From Hymenobacter guriensis (GTDB lineage: Bacteria; Bacteroidota; Bacteroidia; Cytophagales; Hymenobacteraceae): a stretch of DNA of 64,000 nucleotides. Below are positions 25,048 to 34,335 of this stretch, piece by piece. The stretch is from NCBI RefSeq assembly GCF_015773195.1, contig NZ_JADWYK010000003.1, positions 186,001 through 250,000 of the forward strand. The letters are read 5' to 3'. The translations under genes and the position numbers were made by a program. Positions within the stretch are counted from its first letter, which is position 1, and every line of letters starts with the position of its first letter. The notes under the pieces were generated by a model, which was not told the DNA's origin, ran no database searches, and worked only from the letters and a program-made list of their open reading frames with translations.

Positions 25048-25827
25048 TTACTGCGCGGCAAAGGCCTGCACCAGGGCAAAAACTTCCTCGGGCTTTTCGG
25101 CGTGCACCCAGTGGCCGGCATCCACCACAGTTTCCACCTGCGAGTTGGGAAACAGGGCCGGAATAGCGTAGAGCTTGTCCTCGGTGGAAATGTAGTCCGA
25201 CTTGCCCCCACGGATGAACAGGGCGGGTTTCAGGAAAGGGTCGGGGTCGGTTATTTCTTCACCGATGGCCGCCATCTGGGCCGTGAGAGCCTGCAGGTTC
25301 TGGCGCCAGGCAAACGAGTTGTCTTCGCGGCGGTAGAGGTTTTTAAGCAGAAACTGCCGCACCCCCGGCTGCGGAATGTGGAGGGCCAGGGCATCGTCGG
25401 CCTGCTGTCGGCTCTGGATGGTGGAAAGGTCAACGGCATTCAGGCCAGCCAGAATATCGTCCTGGTGGCGCATATCGGAAAGGCGTGGGGCAATGTCCAC
25501 CACAATCAGCCGGCCCAGCCGCTCGGGGTAGTCCAGGGCAAAGCGCATGGCTACTTTGCCGCCCATGCTGTGGCCCATCAGGGTAGTATCGACAGGCAGG
25601 CTGAGTTGGTCGAACAAGGCCAGCACGTCCTGGCTCATCAGCGAGTAGGAATGCTCGGGCGAGTGCGGGGAGCGGCCGTGGTTGCGCAAATCTACCACGA
25701 CGACGCGAAACTGCTCGGCCCAGCGGCGGGCCAGGGTTTGCCAGTTGTCGAGGGTGCCAAACAGGCCGTGCAGAATCACCAGGGGGCGCCCGGCGCCCAG
25801 TTCGCGGTAGTGGAGGGGCAAGATCAT
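25048..25827 (-). CDS. Alpha/beta-fold hydrolase, YbfF-like esterase
   Basis: 259 aa. LVILHGLFGTLDNWQTLARR forms the oxyanion region, LMGHSMGGKVAMRFA the nucleophile elbow (Ser), FIRGGKSDYIS holds the Asp and VDAGHWVHAEKPEEV the His. The whole is close in length and layout to E. coli YbfF, a thioesterase/esterase of unclear physiological substrate. A CAAAGATG sequence (one mismatch to the -7 consensus on the minus strand) lies 9 nt before the ATG. Confidence 0.87.
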   Translation of the reverse strand: MILPLHYRELGAGRPLVILHGLFGTLDNWQTLARRWAEQFRVVVVDLRNHGRSPHSPEHSYSLMSQDVLALFDQLSLPVDTTLMGHSMGGKVAMRFALDYPERLGRLIVVDIAPRLSDMRHQDDILAGLNAVDLSTIQSRQQADDALALHIPQPGVRQFLLKNLYRREDNSFAWRQNLQALTAQMAAIGEEITDPDPFLKPALFIRGGKSDYISTEDKLYAIPALFPNSQVETVVDAGHWVHAEKPEEVFALVQAFAAQ

Positions 25828-25860
25828 AGTACCCGCAAAGATGCAGCCCCGGCGCCGAAC

Positions 25861-27822
25861 TTACGCCGCCGGCAGCCGCACCTGCACCGTAGTGCCCGTA
25901 CCCGGCACACTCACCAAGCGCAGCGTGCCCCGCAGGCGGGTGATAAAGGCGCGGCACAACGCAAGGCCCAGGCCTGTGCCGGTGCGGTCGGCGGCTGGGG
26001 GTTGCGGCAGGCTCGAAGGCGTCAGAATCTGCTCTACCTGCGTGGCCGTCATGCCTGTGCCGGTGTCATGCACCTGAAATACTATGCGGTCGGCTTCAGG
26101 CCGGGCGCTGAGCGTGACGCTTCCCCCGGCCGGGGTAAACTTCAGCGCATTGCCCGTGAGGTTGCGCAGTATGGTGCGCAGCATGTTGCGGTCGGCATGC
26201 GTGTAGAGGCGGGCCGGCAGGAGCTCCACGGTTAGCGTGAGGTGGCGGGCGTGGGCCAGTGTGGCGTAGATGGCCGCACACTCCTGCAGCAGCTCCCCGG
26301 CTTCCAGGGGCTCCAGCTGGGGCTGCAGTTCCCCGCTCTGCATCACGGCCCAGTGCAGGAGGTTATCCAGTAAATGATTGAGGCCGCCGGCCGACTGGCG
26401 CACCAGCGCGGGCAGGCTGCGCAGGCCTTCCTCGTTGTTTTCGCGGTGGTAGAACTCAATCAGCTCCGCTACGCCCGCAAAGGCCGTGACGGGGCCGCGC
26501 AGGTCGTGGGCCACGATGGTATAGAGGCGGTCCTTGGCGGCGGCCAGCCGGGCTACCTGCAGGTTGGCCTCACGCAAAGCCAGGTGGTTGCGCACCAGTG
26601 CCTGCCGGCTGCGGCGCAGCTGCCAATAGAGCAGGCCCGCGCCCAGCAGCGCCAGCGTCAGCACGCCCAAAAACAGCAGCAGCAGTCGGTTGCGGGTGGT
26701 TTGGTGCTGGGTGTGCTGGGTCAGCTGCCGGATCTGCTGCTCATTATCGCGCAGGTTATAGCGGCTTTCCCAGGCGGCCAGGGTCGTCAGCTGACGGCGC
26801 TCATTGAGGCTGTCGTTGAGGTCCTGGTAGAGCATTCGCCACTGATAGGCAGTGGGGTACTGCCCCTGGGCCGCGTAGATTTCGGCCAGCAGATCATAGG
26901 CACTGAGCACCCGTTCCCGGTCGTGCCAGTTCTGGGCCAGCCGCAGGGCCCGCTGGGCTTCGGTAAGTGCCTGTGGGAGGTTGTTCTGCTGAAAATGCAG
27001 GCTGGACAGTTCCAGCAGCGCCGCCGCCTCGTGGCCAGGGCGCTGATATTGATGAGCCAGCACAACGGAAGCCGACAGCTCCCTCAACGCCGTGGCAGGC
27101 TGCTGCTGCTCTACGGCCAGCAGCCCCAGGTTCAGGTGGTGCTTGATGGCAGGCTCCATATCGTGCAGCGGTTCGGCCAGTTGCACGGCCTGCTCGCCCA
27201 GCTGCCGGGCGCGGCCGGGCTGGTGGGTTTCAAACAGCAGGTCGCTGGAATTGCTGAGCACCTTCACCCGGGTTCTGGGCTGCACGCCGGGCTCAGGCAG
27301 CAGCTGCAAGGCCCGCCGAAAGTTGCGCCACGCGCTTATCGTGTCGTTGCGGTAGTAGTGCAGGGCACCCAGGTGGCTGTAGGTGGAGGCAATTCCATCG
27401 GGGTTATTCGCCTCGCGGGCCAGGTGTAGGGCTTGGTCGTACAGCTGACGGGCGGTAAGGTAATCGGCCACGGCCACGTAGCAGCGCCCCAGCCGGTTTA
27501 GCGCCCGCACCTCAGCGGCAGGCTGCGCCAACTGCCGGGCCAGCCGCAGGTTGCGCTGCCCGTAATGAATAGCCCGGTTGATATCATATGGCTCCCAGGC
27601 GGCACACAGGGAGTCCAGCACCTGCAGCCGGCTGCTGGGGGTGAGAGGCCGACGCAGCCGGGCTTCCAGCCGCCCCGCTTCTGTAGGCTGCGCGTAGCCT
27701 GCATTGGCTTGCAGCACAAAGAAAGCCAGCAGCCAGCCGGCTTTTCGTAGAAGTGAAACCGGCCGCCGCGAATATCCAGAAGCTGAGAGAAGCACGATAA
27801 TGGCCGAAGAAGAGAAAATCAA
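25861..27822 (-). CDS. Tetratricopeptide-repeat sensor histidine kinase
   Basis: 653 aa with a TTG start at 27822; GTG at 27795 is also possible, and there is no ATG. A signal peptide (AGWLLAFFVLQANAGYAQ) exports about 330 residues of TPR units (LNRLGRCYVAVADYLTARQLYD and similar). One membrane helix (LLLLFLGVLTLALLGAGLLY) leads to a short coiled coil, a HisKA domain with phospho-His in TIVAHDLRGP, and HATPase with N-box NLTGNALKFTP, G1 DTGTGM and G2 GTGLGLALC. No regulator gene is adjacent, so this is an orphan kinase. Confidence 0.88.
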   Translation of the reverse strand: MIFSSSAIIVLLSASGYSRRPVSLLRKAGWLLAFFVLQANAGYAQPTEAGRLEARLRRPLTPSSRLQVLDSLCAAWEPYDINRAIHYGQRNLRLARQLAQPAAEVRALNRLGRCYVAVADYLTARQLYDQALHLAREANNPDGIASTYSHLGALHYYRNDTISAWRNFRRALQLLPEPGVQPRTRVKVLSNSSDLLFETHQPGRARQLGEQAVQLAEPLHDMEPAIKHHLNLGLLAVEQQQPATALRELSASVVLAHQYQRPGHEAAALLELSSLHFQQNNLPQALTEAQRALRLAQNWHDRERVLSAYDLLAEIYAAQGQYPTAYQWRMLYQDLNDSLNERRQLTTLAAWESRYNLRDNEQQIRQLTQHTQHQTTRNRLLLLFLGVLTLALLGAGLLYWQLRRSRQALVRNHLALREANLQVARLAAAKDRLYTIVAHDLRGPVTAFAGVAELIEFYHRENNEEGLRSLPALVRQSAGGLNHLLDNLLHWAVMQSGELQPQLEPLEAGELLQECAAIYATLAHARHLTLTVELLPARLYTHADRNMLRTILRNLTGNALKFTPAGGSVTLSARPEADRIVFQVHDTGTGMTATQVEQILTPSSLPQPPAADRTGTGLGLALCRAFITRLRGTLRLVSVPGTGTTVQVRLPAA

Positions 27823-28416
27823 CTATAGTATACACCACCAGCGGCGAATTTCCTGCAAGTGGGTGTTGCGCAGAAACTCGGCCACGGGCGTCAGGTTGGT
27901 GAGCAGGGAAGTAAGCGTGAGGGTGGTGCCGTTGCGCAGATGCAGCCGCAGGAAACTGTACTGGCTCCAGAAAAAGCGCCGGGAGCGGCAGCGCACCCAC
28001 TGCACGCGCACCACATCCTGGCGGCTAAACGGCACCAACTGGTCATTTTCGTATATCTCCAGTTGGTTTTTCTTGGGCTCGAAGCAGAGGGTAGTAGCCT
28101 GGTTGTGCAGGTAGTACTGTAGGTGCAGCACCAGGGCCGGCCCCGCAAACACCAATACAAGCGCGGCCAGCGCCCCCGTCAGCAGCCATTCGTAAGCTGA
28201 AAGCGGAGCAGCCAGCCCGGCCGACCAAACCAGCGGTAACCCCACGGCCAGGGTGAGCAAAGGCCAGAACAGCAGCTGCACCTGCCGGGCCACCGACACG
28301 CGGTACATCGACTGGCGGCGGCTGAAGAGGCCCGTTACGAAGCGCACGGCCAGCAGGGCGCCCACCAGCAGCGCCCCTAGTTCCAGCAGCTGCCGCAGCA
28401 AGGGAAACAGCTTCAT
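27823..28416 (-). CDS. Membrane protein with PH-like cytoplasmic domain
   Basis: 197 aa. Hydrophobic segments at about residues 8-25 and two more at 48-70 and 78-100 are followed by a soluble part (TTLCFEPKKNQLEIYENDQL, LRLHLRNGTTLTLTSLL) that looks like a bacterial PH domain. I do not recognise a named family. Its stop codon directly abuts the kinase start at 27822, so the two are co-translated and it may act with the kinase. It is preceded by selD with a 3-nt gap. Confidence 0.6.
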   Translation of the reverse strand: MKLFPLLRQLLELGALLVGALLAVRFVTGLFSRRQSMYRVSVARQVQLLFWPLLTLAVGLPLVWSAGLAAPLSAYEWLLTGALAALVLVFAGPALVLHLQYYLHNQATTLCFEPKKNQLEIYENDQLVPFSRQDVVRVQWVRCRSRRFFWSQYSFLRLHLRNGTTLTLTSLLTNLTPVAEFLRNTHLQEIRRWWCIL

Positions 28417-28419
28417 GCC

Positions 28420-29478
28420 TTACCGTACCAGAATCCACGGCTCCCCGGGCTGGTGCGCCCGGAGCGTCCCGAAGCTTTCCAGCGCCAGTCCGTACTGCGC
28501 AAACACGGCCTGCACGGCTTCCCGGCCGGCCGGTTCCACGCACACCAGCAGCCCGCCGGACGTCTGCGGGTCGCAGAGCCAGTGGCGCTGCTCGTCCGTC
28601 AGCTTCCCGATTTTGTGGCCGTAGGAGTCCCAGTTGCGCACGGTGCCGCCCGGAATGGCCTTCTGCTGCCGGTACACTTCCGCCTCGGGCAGGAGCGGCA
28701 CTTTGCTGAAGTCAATTTCGGCGGTGAGCTGGCTGCCCTCACACACTTCCGACAAGTGGCCCAGCAGCCCGAAGCCGGTTACGTCCGTCATAGCGCGCAC
28801 GGCGGGCAGCGGACCCAGGTCGGCGCCAATCTTGTTGAGGTGCATCATGCTGCGTGGGGCAATCTGCTCGTGCTCGGGTTGGAGCAGGCCGCGCTTCTGC
28901 GCCGTGGTGAGCATGCCCACACCCAGCGGCTTGGTGAGGTACAGCTCGCAGCCGGCCGTGGCCGTGTCGTTGCGCTTCAGGTTACTGATGTCGAGCAACC
29001 CTGTCACAGCCAGCCCGAAAATCGGCTCGGGCGAGTCGATGCTGTGTCCGCCGGCCAGCGGAATGCCTGCCTCGGCGCAGATGCTGCGGCTGCCTTCAAT
29101 CACGCGGCGGGCCACCTCGGGCGCCAGCTTATCGATGGGCCAGCCCAGTACGGCAATAGCCAGCACAGGCCGTCCGCCCATGGCATACACATCGGAAATG
29201 GCGTTGGCCGAGGCAATGCGGCCGAAATCATACGCATCATCCACAATAGGCATGAAGAAGTCGGTGGTGGAAATCAGCGCCTGGCCACCACCTATATCGT
29301 ACACGGCGGCATCGTCGCGGCTGCTATTGCCCACCAGCAGCTTGTCGTCGTGGGGCTGCGGGATGCTGGTGTGCAGGATCTGGTCGAGGACCTTGGGCGC
29401 AATTTTGCAGCCGCAGCCCGCGCCGTGGCTGTACTGGGTGAGGCGGACGGTTTCGGCGGTGGTTTCGGGAGAGTTCAT
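28420..29478 (-). CDS. selD: Selenide, water dikinase
   Basis: 352 aa. Catalytic segment [19 protein letters not shown] contains C22 and C24 (equivalent to Cys17 and Cys19 of E. coli) and K25; the protein uses Cys, not selenocysteine. [20 protein letters not shown] binds ATP-metal and [14 protein letters not shown] is the second signature. SelD makes selenophosphate from selenide and ATP. The next gene upstream on the strand is mnmH, which uses selenophosphate. No selA, selB or tRNA-Sec is seen in the window. Confidence 0.96.
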   Translation of the reverse strand: MNSPETTAETVRLTQYSHGAGCGCKIAPKVLDQILHTSIPQPHDDKLLVGNSSRDDAAVYDIGGGQALISTTDFFMPIVDDAYDFGRIASANAISDVYAMGGRPVLAIAVLGWPIDKLAPEVARRVIEGSRSICAEAGIPLAGGHSIDSPEPIFGLAVTGLLDISNLKRNDTATAGCELYLTKPLGVGMLTTAQKRGLLQPEHEQIAPRSMMHLNKIGADLGPLPAVRAMTDVTGFGLLGHLSEVCEGSQLTAEIDFSKVPLLPEAEVYRQQKAIPGGTVRNWDSYGHKIGKLTDEQRHWLCDPQTSGGLLVCVEPAGREAVQAVFAQYGLALESFGTLRAHQPGEPWILVR

Positions 29479-29516
29479 AAGCAGAAAGCAACAGAAGAGT
29501 GGGAGAGAGCCGGCCG

Positions 29517-30563
29517 CTACCGGGGCTGGGCAACGGGCTGCGGGGCCGGGAAGTTGGCTTGTACGGCCCGAAGCACCAGCTCCGCATTCACAGCGGCGTC
29601 GCAGGTGGTGGAGGGCACGCGCAGGAAGGTGCGTCCGCCCAGGCTGTGGGTGTAGGTTTTATCGTAGTAGTCGAGCACAAGGCTGACCATCTTTTCCATG
29701 TCGTCTTCGGCAATGGCCGCCAGGGCTTCCTTGGTGGCTAGTCCGCCCAGCCGCTTACGGATGCGCAGGATAGAAGAGGCGAGGGCGCCAGCATCCTGGC
29801 GGCCGTACTCCCCGGCCAGCTTGCGCACGCGCACTTCCCGCGGAATCTCAAGCAGCACCAGCGGAGCCTGTTGCATCTGCGCAAACAAGGGCGTGGGCAA
29901 ATGCACGCTGCCGATGGTGCGGCTTTCATCCTCCACCCACACGGGCGCTGCGGTCGGCAACTGAGCCAGCTGCCAGGCCAGATCATTCTCAAACTGCTCC
30001 TGCGTAGGCTGGGCAGGCTGCCCGATGGAGCCAAAGGCCGAGCCTTTGTGACTGGCCAGTCCTTCCAGATCCAGGACCGGCTGTTGCAGCTGGGTTAGCG
30101 CGTGCAGCACATCGGTTTTGCCGGAGCCTGTGAGGCCGCCCAGCACCAGCAGCTGGCGCGGGCGCTCAAATTCCGCCAGCGCGAACCGGCGGTAGTCTTT
30201 GTAGCCTTTGTCGAGCAGCTGCACCTGCAGGCCGCCCAGCTCCAGCAGCCACTGCACCGCCCCGCTGCGCATACCACCGCGCCAGCAGTGTAGGCGCACC
30301 TGCCTGCCGGGCGCCAGCTTGTGGGCCTGCTGCACCATGCGGCTCATCTTGGGCCCAAACATATCCAGGCCCAGCAGCACGGCCCGGTCCTGGCTGATTT
30401 GCTTGTAGGTGGTGCCGATGCGGGCGCGCTCCTCATCCGAAAACAGCGGAAAGCTTACCGCGCCCGGAATATGCCCCTGGGCGTACTCCAGCGGTGCCCG
30501 CACATCCAGAATAGGTGCATCGGCCGGGCCCTGCAGGAAGTCTTCGATAGACAGACGAGGCAT
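29517..30563 (-). CDS. mnmH: tRNA 2-selenouridine synthase
   Basis: 348 aa. Residues 1-115 form a rhodanese domain with catalytic C93 in [14 protein letters not shown]; a P-loop domain with GGLTGSGKT (142-150) follows. MnmH replaces sulfur by selenium at the wobble 2-thiouridine of tRNA-Lys, Glu and Gln through a geranylated intermediate. It lies 38 nt upstream of selD on the same strand, and the two form a selenium operon. Confidence 0.95.
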   Translation of the reverse strand: MPRLSIEDFLQGPADAPILDVRAPLEYAQGHIPGAVSFPLFSDEERARIGTTYKQISQDRAVLLGLDMFGPKMSRMVQQAHKLAPGRQVRLHCWRGGMRSGAVQWLLELGGLQVQLLDKGYKDYRRFALAEFERPRQLLVLGGLTGSGKTDVLHALTQLQQPVLDLEGLASHKGSAFGSIGQPAQPTQEQFENDLAWQLAQLPTAAPVWVEDESRTIGSVHLPTPLFAQMQQAPLVLLEIPREVRVRKLAGEYGRQDAGALASSILRIRKRLGGLATKEALAAIAEDDMEKMVSLVLDYYDKTYTHSLGGRTFLRVPSTTCDAAVNAELVLRAVQANFPAPQPVAQPR

Positions 30564-30585
30564 GGATTTTTAATTAATAATTGAG

Positions 30586-30668
30586 AATTAATAATTAGTA
30601 ATGAAAGGGACTGCACCCTTGGGCATTGCCCCGGTTACTCCCTGACACTTCATTACTAATTGTTAATT
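30586..30668. repeat. AT-rich 20-bp inverted repeat between pdxJ and mnmH
   Basis: Arms 30586-30605 and 30649-30668 pair with one mismatch (AATTAATAATTAGTAATGAA). The right arm ends one base from the pdxJ stop codon. The 43-nt centre contains a smaller GC-rich stem. Base composition is far more AT-rich than the flanking genes. Confidence 0.85.
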
Positions 30669-30669
30669 A

Positions 30670-31386
30670 CTAATTCTTTAACTGGCGGCGGTAGAGCTGG
30701 ATGGTGTTTTCGAGGCCCAGATACAGCGCGTCGCACACCAGGGCATGGCCAATGCTGACTTCGGCCAGGCCGGGCAGCTGTTGGTGCAGGAAGGCGAGGT
30801 TGTCGAGGTCGAGGTCGTGGCCGGCATTCACGCTCAGGCCCAGTTCGTGGGCCAAGGCGGCGGCGGCCCGGTAGGGGGCCACAGCGGCTTCGCGGTCGGC
30901 GGCGTAGCCGCTGGCGTAGGCCTCGGTGTATAGCTCAATACGGTCGGTGCCGGTGCCCAGGGCGGCTTTCACCATGGCCAGGTCGGGGTCGAGGAAGATG
31001 CTCACGCGGCAGCCCAGGCTTTTCAGTTCCTGCACCACCCCCAGCAGATACACCTGGTGCGTGATGGTGTCCCAGCCGGCATTGGAGGTAATGGCGTCGG
31101 GGGCGTCGGGCACCAGCGTCACCTGCTCGGGGCGCACTTCGCGCACGAGGTCCAGGAAGGCGGGCGTTGGGTTGCCTTCGATGTTGAACTCGGTGGTGAC
31201 AATGGCCTTCAGGTCGCGCACGTCCTGGTAGCGGATGTGACGCTCATCGGGGCGGGGGTGCACCGTGATGCCCTGGGCGCCGAACCGCTCACAGTCGCTG
31301 GCGGTTTGCAGCAGGTCGGGGCGGTTGTGGCCGCGGGCATTCCGCAGCGTGGCTATTTTATTTATGTTTACGCTAAGCTTGGTCAT
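30670..31386 (-). CDS. pdxJ: Pyridoxine 5'-phosphate synthase
   Basis: 238 aa from the ATG at 31386. A TIM-barrel with [16 protein letters not shown] at the N-terminus, [43 protein letters not shown] and [17 protein letters not shown]. PdxJ condenses 1-deoxyxylulose 5-phosphate with 3-amino-2-oxopropyl phosphate to pyridoxine phosphate. It has its own -7 element and is probably transcribed alone or ahead of mnmH-selD. Confidence 0.96.
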   Translation of the reverse strand: MTKLSVNINKIATLRNARGHNRPDLLQTASDCERFGAQGITVHPRPDERHIRYQDVRDLKAIVTTEFNIEGNPTPAFLDLVREVRPEQVTLVPDAPDAITSNAGWDTITHQVYLLGVVQELKSLGCRVSIFLDPDLAMVKAALGTGTDRIELYTEAYASGYAADREAAVAPYRAAAALAHELGLSVNAGHDLDLDNLAFLHQQLPGLAEVSIGHALVCDALYLGLENTIQLYRRQLKN

Positions 31387-31417
31387 ATCCAAAAGGCAAG
31401 AAAGGCGGCTACTTGGT

Positions 31418-31425
31418 CAAAGATA
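31418..31425 (-). promoter_or_regulatory. pdxJ promoter -7 element
   Basis: Minus-strand TATCTTTG, an exact TAnnTTTG match, 31 nt before the ATG at 31386. No clear -33 TTG. Confidence 0.6.
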
Positions 31426-31599
31426 CGTGCCTCTGGGCAGCGGGGGTATTTCCGGCTGATTTGTTCCGGCCCCTTCGTTGTTGATAAGAGGAATTGCCGG
31501 AGTAGGCCCCACGAGTTCTGCGGCCCGGGCTCCGGCGCGGCTTTGCCACCCGAATGCGGAATAACCCGTAATCTTGTATTTCCTTCTACTTTCTATTCC

Positions 31600-32064
31600 A
31601 TGGCCCTGAAAGAAACCATCGACGCCGATATCAAGCAGGCTATGCTGGCCAAAGACAAAGTTCGTCTGACCACCCTGCGCAGCATCAAGTCCCAGATTCT
31701 ACTGGCGGAAACGGCCGAAGGCCAGCACGGCGCCTCTCTCTCGCCAGATGCCGAAATCAAGCTGCTCACCAAGCAGGCCAAGCAGCGCCGCGAGGCCGCC
31801 GATACCTACAACAAACAGTTTCGCTCCGATCTGGAGGAAATTGAGCTGGCCGAGCTGGCTATCATCGAAGAATACCTGCCCCAGCAACTCTCGGAGGCTG
31901 ATCTGGTAGAAAAGCTGGTGGCCATTATCCAGCGCGTGGGTGCCACCGGCCCATCTGACCTGGGCAAGGTAATGGGCGTCGCCGCCCGCGAACTGTCCGG
32001 CCAAGCCGATGGCCGCATCATTTCGCAGGTAGTCAACAACCTGCTCAACAACACGAATGTGTAA
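31600..32064 (+). CDS. GatB/YqeY domain protein
   Basis: 154 aa. I start at the ATG at 31600; the longer frame upstream lies antisense to pdxJ and is not coding. LKETIDADIKQAMLAKDKVR, LRSIKSQILLAE, and LAIIEEYLPQQLSEADL with GKVMGVAARELSGQADGRII are the YqeY family features, similar to the tRNA-binding tail of GatB. Its molecular role is unknown. The stop codon overlaps the left arm of a long inverted repeat. Confidence 0.9.
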   Translation: MALKETIDADIKQAMLAKDKVRLTTLRSIKSQILLAETAEGQHGASLSPDAEIKLLTKQAKQRREAADTYNKQFRSDLEEIELAELAIIEEYLPQQLSEADLVEKLVAIIQRVGATGPSDLGKVMGVAARELSGQADGRIISQVVNNLLNNTNV

Positions 32065-32204
32065 TGTGCTCATGTGGGGAATGAACTGCGCTTCGCTCAT
32101 GTGCTAATGGCAGTTCTACTGCCGGCAGTTGGCGCGTGAGAAAAACGCATTTACCTACATCAGCACATTCTTCACATCAGCACATTCCTCCACATTAGCA
32201 CATT
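32063..32204. repeat. Long inverted repeat between the YqeY and cvpA genes
   Basis: Outer arms 32063-32083 and 32183-32204 pair with one mismatch and one gap; the left arm begins inside the YqeY stop codon and the right arm ends 6 nt before the cvpA GTG. The interior holds further copies of the words ACATCAGCACATTC and TGCTAATG, so several alternative folds exist. Confidence 0.8.
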
Positions 32205-32210
32205 AACAAC

Positions 32211-32732
32211 GTGTCCGCCTTCGATATCCTGCTGCTGATTCCGCTGGGCGTGGGAGCCGTGAAAGGCTTCCGGCGCGGGCTGGTGCTGGAAGTGGCCTCG
32301 CTGCTGGCTTTCGTGCTGGGGGCCGTGGGCGGGCTGCTGCTCTTGCAGGATGCCATTCCGCTGGTGCGTCACTACGTGGGCGAGGCCTTTGGTATGCTGC
32401 CGCTGGTGACGTTTCTGCTGGTTTTCGCGCTTATTCTCTGGGGCGTGCACCTGCTGGGCTCCTTCGTAAAAACGGCCGTACACCTGACGCCCCTCGGCAT
32501 GCTCGACAATGTGCTGGGCGGGGCGGCCGGGGTGCTGAAATGGGTGCTGGGGCTGAGTTTGCTGCTGCACGGCGTGGGCCTCACGGGGCTGACGCTGCTC
32601 TCCCCGCAGCTCGTGGCTGACTCGGAGGTGCTGCCGCTGGTGCGCGAGGCTACCCCGCTGGCCCTGCAGGTAGTAGGTCTGGTGCTGCCCTTCGCCACCG
32701 ACCTGCTCGATAAGCTGCGCGGCGTGTTTTAA
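32211..32732 (+). CDS. CvpA family membrane protein
   Basis: 173 aa, GTG start. Four membrane segments: FDILLLIPLGVGAVKGFRRG with the conserved Gly-Arg turn, ASLLAFVLGAVGGLLLL, VTFLLVFALILWGVHLL and VLKWVLGLSLLLHGVGL, as in CvpA, linked to colicin V production and envelope stress in E. coli. The substrate or function in this organism is unknown. It is followed by another inverted repeat. Confidence 0.85.
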   Translation: MSAFDILLLIPLGVGAVKGFRRGLVLEVASLLAFVLGAVGGLLLLQDAIPLVRHYVGEAFGMLPLVTFLLVFALILWGVHLLGSFVKTAVHLTPLGMLDNVLGGAAGVLKWVLGLSLLLHGVGLTGLTLLSPQLVADSEVLPLVREATPLALQVVGLVLPFATDLLDKLRGVF

Positions 32733-32735
32733 ATG

Positions 32736-32816
32736 GGTTTCGGGTTGAATAGCTGAGGGATTGAGTTGTTAGATGGTTGCCTTGTAGTTTTTAACTTAGC
32801 CATTCAACCAGAAACC
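32736..32816. repeat. Imperfect inverted repeat after the cvpA gene
   Basis: Arms 32736-32757 and 32795-32816 pair with three mismatches in 22 nt, starting 3 nt after the CvpA stop and ending 26 nt before the amidotransferase ATG. The centre is AT-rich with T runs on the plus strand. Confidence 0.65.
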
Positions 32817-32842
32817 TATGCAGCCATTAAGCCACAGAATTC

Positions 32843-33475
32843 ATGCGCTTATTACTGCTCGATAATTTCGACTCCTTTACCTTCAACCTGCTGGACTATC
32901 TGCGTCAGCTCGGGGCCGAGGTGCAGGTGGCGCGCAACGATGTGGCGCTGGATGTACTGCGGCAAGCATCTTTCGACGGTATCGTGTTGTCGCCGGGCCC
33001 GGGTACGCCGGCCGCCGCTGGCACCATGCCTGAGGTCATCCGGCAGTATCATCAGCAAATGCCCATGCTGGGTGTGTGCCTGGGCCACCAGGCGCTGGGC
33101 GAGTTTTTCGGGGGGCGGGTAGTGCGGGCGGCCCGGCCCATGCACGGCAAAGTGGCGGATATTATACTGACGGACCCACAGGACCCGTTATGGACCGGGC
33201 TGCCACTCCGGTTTGCTGTCACCCGCTACCACTCGTTGGTTTTGCAGGAGTTACCCGAAATTCTGGTTCCCCTGGCGTACTCCGCCGATGCCTCAGAAGA
33301 GTTGATGGCTTTCCGGCACCGCACGCTGCCGCTCTACGGGGTACAGTTTCACCCCGAGGCGCTGCTGACGGCCCACGGCCTGGCCCTGCTGGGCAATTGG
33401 GTCAAGTATTGTATCATTGCAAAGGAGCGGCCCCGCCCCGGCTCCAGCTTTTCCGCCCATGGAATTACAGATTAA
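32843..33475 (+). CDS. Glutamine amidotransferase of anthranilate / aminodeoxychorismate synthase (TrpG/PabA)
   Basis: 210 aa. LLLLDNFDSFTFNLLDYL, SPGPGTP oxyanion loop, GVCLGHQALGEFFGG with the catalytic Cys and VQFHPEALLT with the catalytic His. It releases ammonia from glutamine for a chorismate-using partner. No TrpE or PabB is adjacent, so the pathway (tryptophan or folate) cannot be decided. The C-terminal ~20 residues beyond the core are unusual. The 3' end overlaps the next gene by 17 nt. Confidence 0.9.
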   Translation: MRLLLLDNFDSFTFNLLDYLRQLGAEVQVARNDVALDVLRQASFDGIVLSPGPGTPAAAGTMPEVIRQYHQQMPMLGVCLGHQALGEFFGGRVVRAARPMHGKVADIILTDPQDPLWTGLPLRFAVTRYHSLVLQELPEILVPLAYSADASEELMAFRHRTLPLYGVQFHPEALLTAHGLALLGNWVKYCIIAKERPRPGSSFSAHGITD

Positions 33476-34241
33476 GGAACACAACGGCTACCAGTATATC
33501 GATGAAGGTACCGGCGAGGTGCTGCTGCTGCTGCATGGGCTATTCGGGGCCCTCAGCAACTGGCAGGACGTGGTAGCCACCTTCCGCGAGCAGTACCGCG
33601 TGGTGATTCCGCTATTGCCCATCTACGAAATGCCCCTGCTCAGCGCCGATGTGCCCGGGCTGGTGAAGTTTGTGGAGCGGTTTGTAGCCGCCGTAGCCGT
33701 TCCTGGTGCCTACACGCTGCTCGGCAACTCCCTGGGCGGCCACATTGCGCTGGTATACACCCTGCGCAACCCCAAGCAGGTAAGCCGACTGGTACTCACC
33801 GGCAGCAGCGGCCTGTTCGAGGATTCCATGGGCGGCTCTTTCCCTAAGCGCGGCAACTACGATTTCGTGCAGGAGCGCGTGGCTTATACCTTCTACGACC
33901 CGGCCGTGGCGACCAAGGAACTGGTGGATGAAGTGTTCAGTATCACCAATTCCAACGCCAAGTGCCTGCGTATCATCAACATTGCGCGCTCGGCCCAGCG
34001 GCACAACATGGGCAAGGACCTGAGCAAAATAAAGGTGCCCACGCTGCTGATCTGGGGGCTGAACGACACCATCACGCCGCCAACGGTGGCGCACGAGTTC
34101 AACCGCCTGCTGCCCAAGTCGGAGCTGCACTTTCTCGACCACTGCGGCCACGCGCCCATGATGGAGCGGCCTGCCGCCTTCAATGCCCGGCTGCGGCAAT
34201 TTCTGCAGCGCACGGCGGTGCAGCAGGTATCGGCTACCTGA
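33459..34241 (+). CDS. Alpha/beta-fold hydrolase
   Basis: 260 aa from the ATG at 33459, 17 nt inside the amidotransferase gene, suggesting translational coupling. LLLLHGLFGALSNWQDVV, nucleophile elbow LLGNSLGGHIALVY (Ser), LIWGLNDTITPP (Asp) and LDHCGHAPMMERP (His). It resembles the hydrolase found upstream of the CBS and nadK genes in many Bacteroidota. Substrate unknown. Confidence 0.88.
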   Translation: MELQIKEHNGYQYIDEGTGEVLLLLHGLFGALSNWQDVVATFREQYRVVIPLLPIYEMPLLSADVPGLVKFVERFVAAVAVPGAYTLLGNSLGGHIALVYTLRNPKQVSRLVLTGSSGLFEDSMGGSFPKRGNYDFVQERVAYTFYDPAVATKELVDEVFSITNSNAKCLRIINIARSAQRHNMGKDLSKIKVPTLLIWGLNDTITPPTVAHEFNRLLPKSELHFLDHCGHAPMMERPAAFNARLRQFLQRTAVQQVSAT

Positions 34242-34335
34242 GCGGGTTACTTTCTGCCTGCTTCGTGAACAAAGAAACGGGCGTAGCGTTTGTGTCTCGA
34301 CTGCCGGGCCATTAACTTCCGCTTCTCAGTACCTA

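Noticed and set aside
28420..29478. Selenocysteine in SelD
   Set aside because: The catalytic position is a normal Cys codon and there is no in-frame TGA.
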